Origin: Domibacillus indicus
Lineage (GTDB): Bacteria; Bacillota; Bacilli; Bacillales; Domibacillaceae
Length of the DNA stretch: 64,000 nucleotides
Assembly: GCF_023715895.1 (NCBI RefSeq)
Contig: NZ_JAMBOO010000001.1
Location: 186,001 to 250,000, forward strand
Reading direction: 5' to 3'
Made by a program: the position numbers and the translations under genes. Position 1 is the stretch's first letter. Every line of letters starts with the position of its first letter. Under the pieces are notes generated by a model. That model was not told the DNA's origin, did not search any database, and worked only from the letters and a program-made list of their open reading frames with translations. Positions 8,242 to 18,992 of this stretch are shown here, piece by piece.

Positions 8242-9864
8242 TTATGCTTTTTTCAAGCGTAGTTTTCGTTTAATTCCGTCCAGTCTTGAACCAAATACCT
8301 CATCAAGCAGGCCAAACTTCTGGCTGAGCACAAAGTAAACAACGGCTCCAGCGCCAGCACAGATGATGGTAATCAATAAAGCAGGACCGTCCGATTGTGC
8401 CGACAATACGAAAGACAGCACTCCGTAAAGGGCCATCACAACCACAGCCATCACCACGTTAAACCCAATAATCAAGCCGATTTTTTTCGCAAGCGGGCGA
8501 AGTGAGTAATTGGCATAAAAACGGATGACAACCAGATTGATGATAATAGAAGTGGAGTAGCCGAGTGCAGTCGCATAAACGGCCCCTTCTGTTTCAAACA
8601 ATTTAATAAGCGGAATATTTAAAGACAGCTTAACCAATATACCGGTCAATAAACTTAAAACCGTAAAACGCTGTTCATTAATTCCTTGTAAAATGGCTGC
8701 GGTAACGGAAAATAGCGCAAATAAGATCGCAATCGGTGCATACACACGAAGTACGTCTGTGCCAAGCGCGCTCGCTTCATAAAAAATGGTATAAAGCGGT
8801 TCTGCTAAAAGCGCCATACCGACCGCCGCAGGAACCGTTAAAAAAAGCAGTACTTCAAAGGTTTTATTCAGCTGCTGCGTGACAACATCCATTTTTCCCT
8901 TTACAAATGAGCTCGTGACCATCGGAACAAGCGTCATGGCAAATGCAGTAGCAAGGGAAACGGGAATAATGACAAGTTTCTGCGTGCTGAAATTTAAAAT
9001 CCCAAATGCCGATACTGCCTGATCAGCTAAACCAATTTGAGACATGGCGCGGGAAAAGGTTAACTGGTCGACAAGCTGGTAAAGCGGAATCGCGATGCCG
9101 ACAAAAATAAACGGAATGGCATACACGACAATTTCTGAATACATCCCAAATAATGAAACTTTTGCTTGTCCTTTATCCTGCTCAAGAAGCTTGTCCAAAT
9201 GCTTTTTTCGCTTGAAGAAATACACGTACAGCACAATCAGTCCGAACACCGCACCGATAAAAGCAGCAAATGTCGCAACGCTGACCGCTGTTACGACCGA
9301 TCCGTTCATCACATAAATCACAATATAGGCTCCAGCCAATAGAAAAGCAATACGGGCGATTTGCTCTACAACCGTTGAAACGGCTGATGGCCCCATTGAT
9401 TGATGCCCCTGGAAAAATCCGCGCGTGATGCTCATAAATGGAACGATAATCAGGGCAAAGCTGACTGCGCGTATAACGGTCGTGACGTCCTCAATCGTAT
9501 AAGTCGTCTCTTCCCCATTTAATGATAATTGTGCAAAGAAAGGCGCAAATGAATACATAATAAGAAAAGCAGCAAAACCAGTCATCAGCATAATGACCAT
9601 GCCCGATTTAAACAGCTTCCTGCCAACGGCATACTCTTCTATCGCATTATACTTTGCGATGTATTTAGAGACAGCAAGCGGAACTCCTGCAGTGGCGATA
9701 CTAATAAAAATCGTATAGGGCACATAGCCATAACTATACAGGGCTGCCGCATCTTCCCCTCCGATAATACTGTAAAACGGGATAACATAAAACAAGCCAA
9801 GAAATTTAGATATAAACGTGCCAAGTGTGAGGATAAACGTCCCTCGGATCAAATTGGATGACAT
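8242..9864 (-). CDS. murJ: Lipid II flippase of the MOP superfamily (YtgP/MurJ)
   Basis: A 540-residue polytopic membrane protein (about 14 hydrophobic segments) of the MVF/polysaccharide-exporter family. The N-terminus LIRGTFILTLGTFISKFLG is typical. B. subtilis YtgP is an established MurJ-type lipid II flippase, one of two redundant flippases there. The best match by position and length is that protein rather than a sporulation SpoVB paralogue, though sequence alone cannot fully separate them. AAAGAGGGATTC lies upstream of the ATG. Confidence 0.85.
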   Translation of the reverse strand: MSSNLIRGTFILTLGTFISKFLGLFYVIPFYSIIGGEDAAALYSYGYVPYTIFISIATAGVPLAVSKYIAKYNAIEEYAVGRKLFKSGMVIMLMTGFAAFLIMYSFAPFFAQLSLNGEETTYTIEDVTTVIRAVSFALIIVPFMSITRGFFQGHQSMGPSAVSTVVEQIARIAFLLAGAYIVIYVMNGSVVTAVSVATFAAFIGAVFGLIVLYVYFFKRKKHLDKLLEQDKGQAKVSLFGMYSEIVVYAIPFIFVGIAIPLYQLVDQLTFSRAMSQIGLADQAVSAFGILNFSTQKLVIIPVSLATAFAMTLVPMVTSSFVKGKMDVVTQQLNKTFEVLLFLTVPAAVGMALLAEPLYTIFYEASALGTDVLRVYAPIAILFALFSVTAAILQGINEQRFTVLSLLTGILVKLSLNIPLIKLFETEGAVYATALGYSTSIIINLVVIRFYANYSLRPLAKKIGLIIGFNVVMAVVVMALYGVLSFVLSAQSDGPALLITIICAGAGAVVYFVLSQKFGLLDEVFGSRLDGIKRKLRLKKA

Positions 9865-9984
9865 ACATTGAATCCCTCTTTTTCTCTTTAAACATCACTT
9901 GCTAGTGTACCTCTTTCTCTCGTGTCTGACAATTTTTTTCGCCATCTGCTATAATGAACAAAGTTTGAACAATGAGGTGACTAT

Positions 9985-11238
9985 ATGTATGACGTAATCG
10001 TCGTGGGCGGCGGGCCGGCCGGCTTAATGGCAGCGATTGCCTCCGGCCGTGCAGGCGCACGCACACTGCTTATTGATAAAGGGCGTAAACCGGGAAACAA
10101 GCTGCAAATTTCCGGCGGCGGGCGCTGTAATGTAACAAACCGCCTGCCTGTTGAAGAAATTATCCGGCACATTCCCGGTAACGGCCGTTTTTTGTACAGC
10201 GCTTTTTCTGTGTTCAGTAATGAAGACATTATCCGTTTTTTTGAACAGCTCGGCGTGAAACTGAAAGAAGAAGACCACGGACGAATGTTTCCGGTCTCAA
10301 ACCGGGCGCAGGACGTTGTGGAAGCACTGCTCGGTGAGCTTAAGCGCCTTCGGGTCGATATGCGCCTTGGCTCGCCTGTTGACTCATTATTGATGGATGA
10401 GCAATATATACGCGGTGTCCGTCTGGCCTCCGGCGAAGATATTCATTCGAATGCAGTAGTGCTGGCAACAGGCGGAAAAGCGGTTCCGCAGACAGGCTCT
10501 ACCGGCGATGGCTATCCATGGGCCCAGCAGGCGGGCCATACCATTACCGAGCTATTCCCGACAGAAGTACCTATTACGTCAAAAGAGCCGTTTATTGTAA
10601 ACCGCTCTATGCAGGGGCTTGCTCTTCGGGATGTAGGCTTGTCGGTACTCAATAAAAAAGGCAAAGTGCTTGTTACTCACCGAATGGATATGCTGTTTAC
10701 TCATTTCGGTTTATCGGGCCCTGCTGCCCTGCGCTGCAGCCAATACGTCGTGAAAGAAGGCAGGAAAAACGGCTTTCCCGTTCAAATGGCCATCGATGCG
10801 TTTCCAGACGGAAATGAACATGACGCAGGTGTTGCCCTCCGCAAAACGATAAAAGAAGAACCGAAAAAAGCAGTGAAAAACAGCTTGAAAAAAATGGTAC
10901 CGGAACGATATCTGCACTTTTTGCTCCAGCAGGCCGGCATCGATCTTGAGACACCAGGAAACGGATTATCGGAAGCGTCCATCCGTGAACTCGCCTCCCT
11001 TTTCAAGTCATTTAAAATGTCCGTTCACGGAACATTGCCAATTGAAAAAGCGTTTGTAACCGGCGGCGGTGTATCCGTAAAAGAAATCGAGCCCAAAACA
11101 ATGGCTTCTAAAAAGAAAGACGGCCTTTTCTTCTGTGGGGAAATACTCGACATTCATGGCTATACCGGCGGCTACAATATTACGGCGGCTCTTATTACCG
11201 GACATATTGCCGGCACGAATGCAGCAGCCGTTCGATAA
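9985..11238 (+). CDS. ytfP: FAD-dependent oxidoreductase, HI0933/YtfP family
   Basis: A 417-residue flavoprotein. The N-terminal dinucleotide fold GGGPAG (8-13) binds FAD, followed by the family signature GGGRCNVTN (44-52); the C-terminus GGYNITAAL is also typical. The substrate is not known. GAGGTGA precedes the ATG. It is transcribed divergently from ytgP, so the 120 bases between them hold both promoters. Confidence 0.85.
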   Translation: MYDVIVVGGGPAGLMAAIASGRAGARTLLIDKGRKPGNKLQISGGGRCNVTNRLPVEEIIRHIPGNGRFLYSAFSVFSNEDIIRFFEQLGVKLKEEDHGRMFPVSNRAQDVVEALLGELKRLRVDMRLGSPVDSLLMDEQYIRGVRLASGEDIHSNAVVLATGGKAVPQTGSTGDGYPWAQQAGHTITELFPTEVPITSKEPFIVNRSMQGLALRDVGLSVLNKKGKVLVTHRMDMLFTHFGLSGPAALRCSQYVVKEGRKNGFPVQMAIDAFPDGNEHDAGVALRKTIKEEPKKAVKNSLKKMVPERYLHFLLQQAGIDLETPGNGLSEASIRELASLFKSFKMSVHGTLPIEKAFVTGGGVSVKEIEPKTMASKKKDGLFFCGEILDIHGYTGGYNITAALITGHIAGTNAAAVR

Positions 11239-11241
11239 ATA

Positions 11242-11276
11242 AAAAAACTGTGCGGAGCGAGTCCGCACAGTTTTTT
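11242..11276. terminator. Bidirectional terminator between ytfP and rhodanese gene
   Basis: AAAAAACTGTGCGG and CCGCACAGTTTTTT form a perfect stem with T-runs on both strands; the minus-strand rhodanese stop lies inside it. Confidence 0.92.
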
Positions 11277-11583
11277 ATTTTTTCGGTGCTGTTTCACCTG
11301 TATAGTTCAGCATGCCGCCTGTCATGTTTGTGGCTTTAAAGCCGTTTTCAATGAGAAAGCGGGCCACATTCTCAGAACGTACACCTGAACGGCATACGAT
11401 GATATAGTCGGTTTCTGGATCAAGGCGATCCAATTCACCAGGAATGGTTCCCATGACGATATGCTCTGCTTCCGGGATCATGCCTTCTGCAACTTCATCT
11501 TCTTCACGAACATCGATCAGGGCTAATGTTTCGCCGTTTTCGAGTTTTTGACGTACTTCTTCTGCTGTAATCGTTGGAATCAT
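11275..11583 (-). CDS. ytwF: Single-domain rhodanese-like protein YtwF
   Basis: About 102 residues forming one rhodanese domain. The active-site loop CRSGVRS places the persulfide cysteine at C64; LIDVRE near residue 22 is the typical N-terminal motif. Such proteins carry sulfane sulfur for transfer; the partner is unknown. I chose the second ATG (11583) because GAGGGG touches the first ATG (11592) directly but is nine bases from the second. It follows leuS by about 20 bases and is probably read with it. Confidence 0.88.
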   Translation of the reverse strand: MIPTITAEEVRQKLENGETLALIDVREEDEVAEGMIPEAEHIVMGTIPGELDRLDPETDYIIVCRSGVRSENVARFLIENGFKATNMTGGMLNYTGETAPKK

Positions 11584-11602
11584 ATTTTTCATCCCCTCAA
11601 CA

Positions 11603-14014
<2,412 letters not shown>

Positions 14015-14095
14015 GTTGAAACCTGCCTTCCGTTTATGTACTGCCGATCGAAAACTGAATACGCCGCGCTTCGCGGCCTTTATCGTAGACCTAAT

Positions 14096-14127
14096 AGAAA
14101 ACTCCTGCCCAGCGAGTGGGACAGGAG
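14096..14127 (-). terminator. Terminator in the leuS leader (candidate attenuator)
   Basis: On the minus strand CTCCTG-T-CCCA pairs with TGGGCAGGAG around loop CTCGC, followed by TTTTCT. It sits between the leuS promoter and the leuS start, about 80 bases before the ATG, so transcripts must read through it to reach leuS. Confidence 0.8.
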
Positions 14128-14137
14128 AGGTTTTTCT

Positions 14138-14176
14138 CTACCCAAAATGGAGCATTAGTCCGACGGCTTTCTTCAT
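14138..14176 (-). CDS. Candidate 12-codon leader peptide of leuS (MKKAVGLMLHFG)
   Basis: Directly after the promoter an ATG opens a 12-codon frame ending in TAG. It has two leucine codons (CTA and CTC), and its stop lies 11 bases before the terminator stem. The promoter's predicted start point is only about eight bases before the ATG, leaving little room for a ribosome site (AAAGGT overlaps the start point), so translation is uncertain. If translated, it would suit leucine-dependent attenuation. Confidence 0.3.
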   Translation of the reverse strand: MKKAVGLMLHFG

Positions 14177-14191
14177 TAATCTTTACCTTTC

Positions 14192-14220
14192 ATTTTAGAA
14201 AAATTCCAGCTAATATGCAA
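14192..14220 (-). promoter_or_regulatory. SigA promoter of leuS
   Basis: TTGCAT (14220-14215), 17-base spacer, TAAAAT (14197-14192) on the minus strand. Near-consensus vegetative promoter about 180 bases before leuS. Confidence 0.8.
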
Positions 14221-14282
14221 GCGCATTTTACCCGCTTCCCTCTTCATGCTACAATTTAAAACGAGCTTTAAAGGAGGAATGA

Positions 14283-15242
14283 ATGATGACAAACCCGTTT
14301 CCGTACGCAAGCGACGACAGACGGTATCATACATGGAATTACCATTTGCGGCAGCACTTCGGTCATAAAGTATTTAAGGTAGCACTTGACGGCGGATTTG
14401 ACTGCCCTAACCGCGACGGCACGGTTGCTTTTGGCGGCTGTACATTTTGCAGTGCAGCAGGCTCGGGTGATTTTGCCGGCGACCGGGTTGACCCGCTGGA
14501 AAAACAATTTCATGATATAAAAACAAAAATGCACGAAAAATGGAAGCACGGAAAATATATGGCGTATTTCCAGGCATATACGAATACACATGCGCCGGTT
14601 GAGGTGCTTCGTGAAAAATACGAGACGGTCCTGAAGCAGAATGATGTGGTTGGTATTTCGATCGCCACTCGTCCGGACTGCCTTCCGGATGACGTTGTTG
14701 ACTATTTGGCTGAACTGAATGAGCGTACGTATTTATGGGTAGAACTCGGCCTGCAGACCGTTCATGAAAAAACAGCCCGCATCATTAATCGTGCCCACGA
14801 TTTTCAAACCTATGTGGAGGGCGTTGAAAAGCTGCGCAAGCACAACATCCGTATTTGCTCGCATTTAATTAACGGCCTGCCGCTTGAAACTCCCGAAATG
14901 ATGATGGAAACGGCCCAGGCTATCGCTGATTTAGATGTACAGGGCATTAAAATTCACTTGCTGCACCTTTTAAAAGGGACACCTCTTGTCAAACAGTATG
15001 AAAAAGGCATGCTGGACTTTTTATCGATGCAGGACTATGCGAAGCTTGTTGTAGACCAGCTTGAAATCCTGCCGCCGGAAATGGTTGTCCACCGCATTAC
15101 GGGCGACGGCCCAATCGAGCTGATGATCGGCCCGATGTGGAGTGTCAATAAATGGGAAGTATTGAATGCCATTCATGCCGAAATGCAAAAGCGCGATACG
15201 TGGCAGGGCAAGTTCTACAAAGGAGCTATTGTGCAGCCATGA
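14283..15242 (+). CDS. mnmL: Radical SAM protein MnmL (YtqA), tRNA wobble-uridine modification
   Basis: A 319-residue radical SAM enzyme. Cysteines C41, C53 and C56 (C-x11-C-x2-C around GGFDCPNRDG and GGCTFCSAAG) are the 4Fe-4S ligands of this subfamily. In B. subtilis YtqA has recently been linked to converting cmnm5(s2)U34 in tRNA towards the mnm5 form, together with YtqB. AAAGGAGG precedes tandem ATGs at 14283 and 14286. Its stop overlaps the ytqB start (ATGA), so the two are translationally coupled, which supports a shared pathway. Confidence 0.88.
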   Translation: MMTNPFPYASDDRRYHTWNYHLRQHFGHKVFKVALDGGFDCPNRDGTVAFGGCTFCSAAGSGDFAGDRVDPLEKQFHDIKTKMHEKWKHGKYMAYFQAYTNTHAPVEVLREKYETVLKQNDVVGISIATRPDCLPDDVVDYLAELNERTYLWVELGLQTVHEKTARIINRAHDFQTYVEGVEKLRKHNIRICSHLINGLPLETPEMMMETAQAIADLDVQGIKIHLLHLLKGTPLVKQYEKGMLDFLSMQDYAKLVVDQLEILPPEMVVHRITGDGPIELMIGPMWSVNKWEVLNAIHAEMQKRDTWQGKFYKGAIVQP

Positions 15243-15820
15243 CGCTAGATGGAATTTTGCCGTTCGCACGGCTTCTCATTCAAAAAACCCTGTCAGATGC
15301 CCCATGCTTTGTCGATGCTACAGCCGGCAATGGACATGATACGGTATTTTTAGCCGGGCTGGCCGGCGAAGGCGGCCGCGTTTTTGCATTCGACGTTCAA
15401 GAACAGGCGATTCATAATACAAAAAAACGTGTAGCAGAAGCGGGCTTCTCAAACCGTGTTTCACTGTTTCATAGCGGCCACGAAGAGGTCCGAAAGCATA
15501 TTCCAGACTTCTACCACGGAGGGATCAATGCGGCTGTTTTTAATCTCGGCTACCTGCCAAAAGGCGACAAATCGATCATTACCAGACCGGATACCACTAT
15601 TGAAGCCATTCGCCAGCTGTTTGATATGCTTAAACCCGGCGGTTTGATTGTACTCGTTGTATACCATGGCCATGCAGGCGGCGCTGATGAGCGGAATGCG
15701 GTGGTTGAATTTGCTGCCGGTCTTGACCAGCAGCGGGCGCACGTGATGCAATACGGCTTTATCAACCAAGTAAACACGCCTCCTTTTATTGTCGCTATCG
15801 AAAGACGTCCGGCCATATAA
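15239..15820 (+). CDS. mnmM: tRNA wobble-uridine methyltransferase MnmM (YtqB)
   Basis: A 193-residue class I SAM-dependent methyltransferase. Motif I is DATAGNGHDT (26-35) and the motif IV region is NLGYLPKGDK. B. subtilis YtqB/MnmM methylates nm5 to mnm5 at U34 of tRNA. The ATG overlaps the upstream stop (ATGA); a longer in-frame reading extends back inside mnmL but has no ribosome site. AAAGGAGCT lies 13 bases upstream, a little far, consistent with coupled translation. Confidence 0.88.
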   Translation: MTLDGILPFARLLIQKTLSDAPCFVDATAGNGHDTVFLAGLAGEGGRVFAFDVQEQAIHNTKKRVAEAGFSNRVSLFHSGHEEVRKHIPDFYHGGINAAVFNLGYLPKGDKSIITRPDTTIEAIRQLFDMLKPGGLIVLVVYHGHAGGADERNAVVEFAAGLDQQRAHVMQYGFINQVNTPPFIVAIERRPAI

Positions 15821-15857
15821 AAAGCTTCCTCCTTTTAAAAGGAGGAAGCTTTTTTAC
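15817..15857. terminator. Bidirectional terminator after mnmM
   Basis: AAAAAGCTTCCTCCTTTT and its perfect complement form a long stem with T-runs on both strands, between mnmM and the convergent permease gene. Confidence 0.92.
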
Positions 15858-15885
15858 AGATTGAAATATCTTATTGTGTAGGAGA

Positions 15886-16890
15886 TTACTTTTTAACCAT
15901 CAAATACATAAAATATGGAGCGCCGATCAATGTGACAATAATCCCTGCTGGTACAGAGGTTGTAAACGGCAGCAGGCGGCCGATCGTATCCGCTCCAAGA
16001 AGCAGCAGTGCACCGATGACCGCTGCAGCCGGCACAAAATGCTGATGACGCGGTCCTGTTAATCCTCTTGCAATATGCGGAGCCATCAAGCCGATAAACA
16101 CAATGCCGCCGCTCACTGACACGGCTGCTGATGCAAGTGCAACGGATAGGAGCAGCAGCATAATCCGCTCCCTGCCAACTCTTACTCCAAGCCCCGCAGA
16201 AGTGCCTTCATTTAAGTTTAATAGATTCAATACATTTGATTTCCACAATACGGCCGGAATCAAAACAACCAGCCATGGCACCAATGCTTTTACAAAGTTC
16301 CAGTCATTACCCCATATATCGCCGGCAAGCCAGCCGGCGATAAATTCGTATTCGCGCGAGTCAAACTGTGAAGCAAGGATCAGCATGATGCCCGCCATTG
16401 CCATCGCCATGCCGACTCCTGCTAAAACAAGATGAATCGGATCAAGACCTTCTGTTTTATGATAGGAAACTGCGGAAATGATGAGTGCCGTTACCATGCC
16501 GCCAATAAATGCGAACAGCGGCACCATATATAAAAATGTAGAAGACTGCGGCGTAAAGATCAACGCGTAAATGGTGACCATCAAGCCCGCTCCCGCGTTA
16601 ATGCCGAGAATTCCGGGATCGGCCAGCGGATTGCGGGAGATACTTTGCAATATCGCGCCTGAGACGGCCAGCGCCGCTCCGGCAAGCATCGTAATCATCA
16701 TGCGCGGCAGACGGAAGCTGTATAAAATAAGCTCTTCTCTGGGTGTCCCATTACCGAGCAGCGTTTCTAGAAGACGCATCGGCGGAACAGCCGCTTTTCC
16801 CGACGCAGCACTTGCTATAAATAAAACAACAAGAAGTACAACTGACACGGTCAAAACGCGCCTTGCTCTTTTCTTTAAATGATCATTCAT
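15886..16890 (-). CDS. Siderophore ABC transporter permease (FecCD family), second subunit
   Basis: A 334-residue polytopic protein with about ten hydrophobic helices. Family signatures include NPLADPGILGINAGAGL and GLMAPHIARGLTGPRHQ. FecCD permeases form the membrane channel for Fe(III)-siderophores. The start overlaps the upstream permease stop by four bases. With that permease and the binding protein it forms a three-gene Fur-controlled operon; no ATPase gene follows, because the operon ends at the terminator shared with mnmM. Confidence 0.9.
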   Translation of the reverse strand: MNDHLKKRARRVLTVSVVLLVVLFIASAASGKAAVPPMRLLETLLGNGTPREELILYSFRLPRMMITMLAGAALAVSGAILQSISRNPLADPGILGINAGAGLMVTIYALIFTPQSSTFLYMVPLFAFIGGMVTALIISAVSYHKTEGLDPIHLVLAGVGMAMAMAGIMLILASQFDSREYEFIAGWLAGDIWGNDWNFVKALVPWLVVLIPAVLWKSNVLNLLNLNEGTSAGLGVRVGRERIMLLLLSVALASAAVSVSGGIVFIGLMAPHIARGLTGPRHQHFVPAAAVIGALLLLGADTIGRLLPFTTSVPAGIIVTLIGAPYFMYLMVKK

Positions 16891-17915
16891 TGTGTGAGCC
16901 GCCCCCTTTTGCGAATAAGATAAAGGAAAAACGGCACGCCGACAACAGAAATGACCGCGCCGACCGGTGTTTCAAATGGCGGGTTAATCATACGGGCTGC
17001 TGTATCAGCCAGCACAAGCATCATGCTTCCGAAAAGAGCTGAGCCCGGAATAATCCACCGATAATCCGTTCCGACAAGCGCCCGGACTAAATGTGGAGTC
17101 ATTAAGCCAATAAACATAATCGGTCCCGCGACAGAGACGCCTGACCCAGAGAGGATAAGTACGACCAAAATTAAAATCACTTTTACAAGCGTTGTCCGCT
17201 GTCCGAGCCCTTTAGCCATTTCCTCACCAAAGCTTAAAATAGTCAGCGACCTCGACAGCAGAATAGCGGTCAGCAGACCAATTCCAACGACCGGAGCCAA
17301 CACTTTAAGCTGAGGCCAGCTTGTCCCGGAAACACCCCCGGCCTGCCAGAAAGCAAGGTCCTGTGACAACTGAAACATAAGGGCGACACCTTCTCCAAGT
17401 GCCGTTAACAGAGCAGAAATGGCGGCCCCTGCGAGTACAATACGCAGCGGCGAGAAGCCGCCTTTTTTGATTGAAGCCAGGCCGAATAATAAAACAGCTC
17501 CGACAGCTGCACCGGCAAAAGAAAAAAGAATAGCCATTGTATAAGAGCTGGCAGAAAAAAAGGCCAGCATACAGGCAAGGCCAAGACTTGCACCTGTATT
17601 CAAGCCAAGCAGGCCCGGCTCCGCCAGCGGGTTACGTGTAACCCCTTGCATAATAGCTCCTGCTGTTCCAAATGCCGCTCCCGTCAGCGCCGCTCCAATC
17701 TCCCTTGGCAGACGGATGCCCATAATAATTTGATCTGCTTCACGGCTTGGATCAAATGAAAAAATGGCTTCCCAAACCGTTTTCAGCGTCAGTTCTGCTG
17801 CCCCTACCGAAACGGACAGCGCGAGACTGATCAATAAACCTGCAAATCCTGCTAAAAGAACGAATACTCCCGTCTTTGGACGGGAGCTTGCTTGTAATTC
17901 ACTTGTATGATTCAT
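16887..17915 (-). CDS. Siderophore ABC transporter permease (FecCD family), first subunit
   Basis: A 342-residue polytopic permease paralogous to the one downstream. Shared signatures are NPLAEPGLLGLNTGASL and GLMTPHLVRALVGTDYR. The two would make a heterodimeric channel, as in FhuB/FhuG-like pairs of Bacillus. The gene begins 13 bases after the binding protein. It is regulated from the Fur-box promoter upstream of that protein. Confidence 0.9.
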   Translation of the reverse strand: MNHTSELQASSRPKTGVFVLLAGFAGLLISLALSVSVGAAELTLKTVWEAIFSFDPSREADQIIMGIRLPREIGAALTGAAFGTAGAIMQGVTRNPLAEPGLLGLNTGASLGLACMLAFFSASSYTMAILFSFAGAAVGAVLLFGLASIKKGGFSPLRIVLAGAAISALLTALGEGVALMFQLSQDLAFWQAGGVSGTSWPQLKVLAPVVGIGLLTAILLSRSLTILSFGEEMAKGLGQRTTLVKVILILVVLILSGSGVSVAGPIMFIGLMTPHLVRALVGTDYRWIIPGSALFGSMMLVLADTAARMINPPFETPVGAVISVVGVPFFLYLIRKRGRLTQ

Positions 17916-17928
17916 ACGTATCTTCCCT

Positions 17929-18876
17929 TTATTGTGCCGCTTTTTTCGTTAAAGCGTCTACGATAAAGTCAAGTTCTTTTTCAACTGAGATCGGATCATT
18001 GAAGTAGAAAGAATCCGAGTCAAATGTGATCACATTTCCTGCTTTTACAGCCGGAATGTTTTTCCATAGGTCTGTTTCCATAAATGTTGAAGATGATACG
18101 TTGGCACCTTCTCCAACGAAAATATAATCACCCGCATATTCTGGAATCGCTTCAGCAGAGATGGCCTTATAGCCTGGTCCAAATGCTTCCGCTTCTACTT
18201 TTTCAGGGGCCTTCATGCCAAGAGCCTGATAAATGACTTCTGTTCCACGGCCCCAGTTTTTGCCGTATATATACGTGTCTTTGCCGAATGTTTCAACTAC
18301 AGTTGCTGTTGCATCTGTTCCAATCGCTTCTTGAACCTTTTTCTTCGCTTCTTCTGCTTTCGCATTCCATTCATCTACCCATTTTTGGGCTTCTTCTTCT
18401 TTGCCTAAAATTTTGCCGATTTCAAGATGCTGATCAAGATAATTGTATTTCTCGTAAGAGAGTCCGACTGTTGGCGCAATTTCTTTGTATTTCGCCATGT
18501 TTTCGTCTCCTGTATACGTAATAATTAAATCCGGCTCTAAACCAATCAACGTTTCATAATCATCTGGTGCTACTACTTTTGCATCTTTTAGCTTATCACC
18601 TAAAAACTTGCTTTTAGCAGACCAGTCGGTAATCGCAACAGGAGTTACACCAAGCTCCAGGAAATTCCCCGGATACGTAGCAGCCATGACAGCTACCCGT
18701 TCTGGGTTGGCTGGAATCTCAATGTCACCTTCTTCTGATGCATATGTACGGGTTTCTGCTTTTGTATTTGATTCTTTTTCCTGCCCGCTTTCTTCTTTCT
18801 CCTGAGAACACGCGGCTAGGAAAAGAGCACTTATGATCATAAGCAACGGTAAAACTGAAAATAATTTACGCTTCAT
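17929..18876 (-). CDS. Lipoprotein siderophore-binding protein of an iron ABC transporter
   Basis: A substrate-binding protein of about 315 residues. The N-terminus is a lipoprotein signal MKRKLFSVLPLL...LAAC with the lipidated cysteine at C23, so it is anchored outside the membrane. The rest is a periplasmic-binding-protein type III fold for Fe(III)-siderophores; the tail SFYFNDPISVEKELDFIVD recalls hydroxamate binders such as FhuD or YxeB, but the ligand is not proven. I chose ATG 18876 (AGAAAGGAC upstream); a longer frame to 18951 would run into the promoter and Fur boxes. Confidence 0.9.
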   Translation of the reverse strand: MKRKLFSVLPLLMIISALFLAACSQEKEESGQEKESNTKAETRTYASEEGDIEIPANPERVAVMAATYPGNFLELGVTPVAITDWSAKSKFLGDKLKDAKVVAPDDYETLIGLEPDLIITYTGDENMAKYKEIAPTVGLSYEKYNYLDQHLEIGKILGKEEEAQKWVDEWNAKAEEAKKKVQEAIGTDATATVVETFGKDTYIYGKNWGRGTEVIYQALGMKAPEKVEAEAFGPGYKAISAEAIPEYAGDYIFVGEGANVSSSTFMETDLWKNIPAVKAGNVITFDSDSFYFNDPISVEKELDFIVDALTKKAAQ

Positions 18877-18896
18877 GTTGTTCGTCCTTTCTAAGT

Positions 18897-18951
18897 GAAA
18901 ATGATTATCATTAACTAGGTAAATCTTATCGAAAATGATTCTCATTGTCAA
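18897..18951 (-). promoter_or_regulatory. SigA promoter with two Fur boxes for the siderophore operon
   Basis: Minus strand: TTGACA (18951-18946), 17-base spacer, TAAGAT (18928-18923). One Fur box, GAAAATGATTCTCATTGTC (18931-18949), fills the spacer; a second, GAAAATGATTATCATTAAC (18897-18915), covers the start region. Both match the GATAATGATWATCATTATC consensus, so iron repression by Fur is strongly expected. Confidence 0.92.
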
Positions 18952-18963
18952 TGTTATTTTTTA

Positions 18964-18992
18964 AAAAAAGCTCCTTTTAAAGGAGCTTTTTA
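18964..18992 (-). terminator. Terminator after the LLM oxidoreductase gene
   Basis: AAAGCTCC / GGAGCTTTTTTT stem and T-run on the minus strand; the last codons and stop of the oxidoreductase lie in its 5' arm. Confidence 0.85.

Noticed and set aside
14015-14282. T-box riboswitch for leuS
   Set aside because: Expected from B. subtilis, but neither the T-box sequence nor the stem I elements could be found on either strand.
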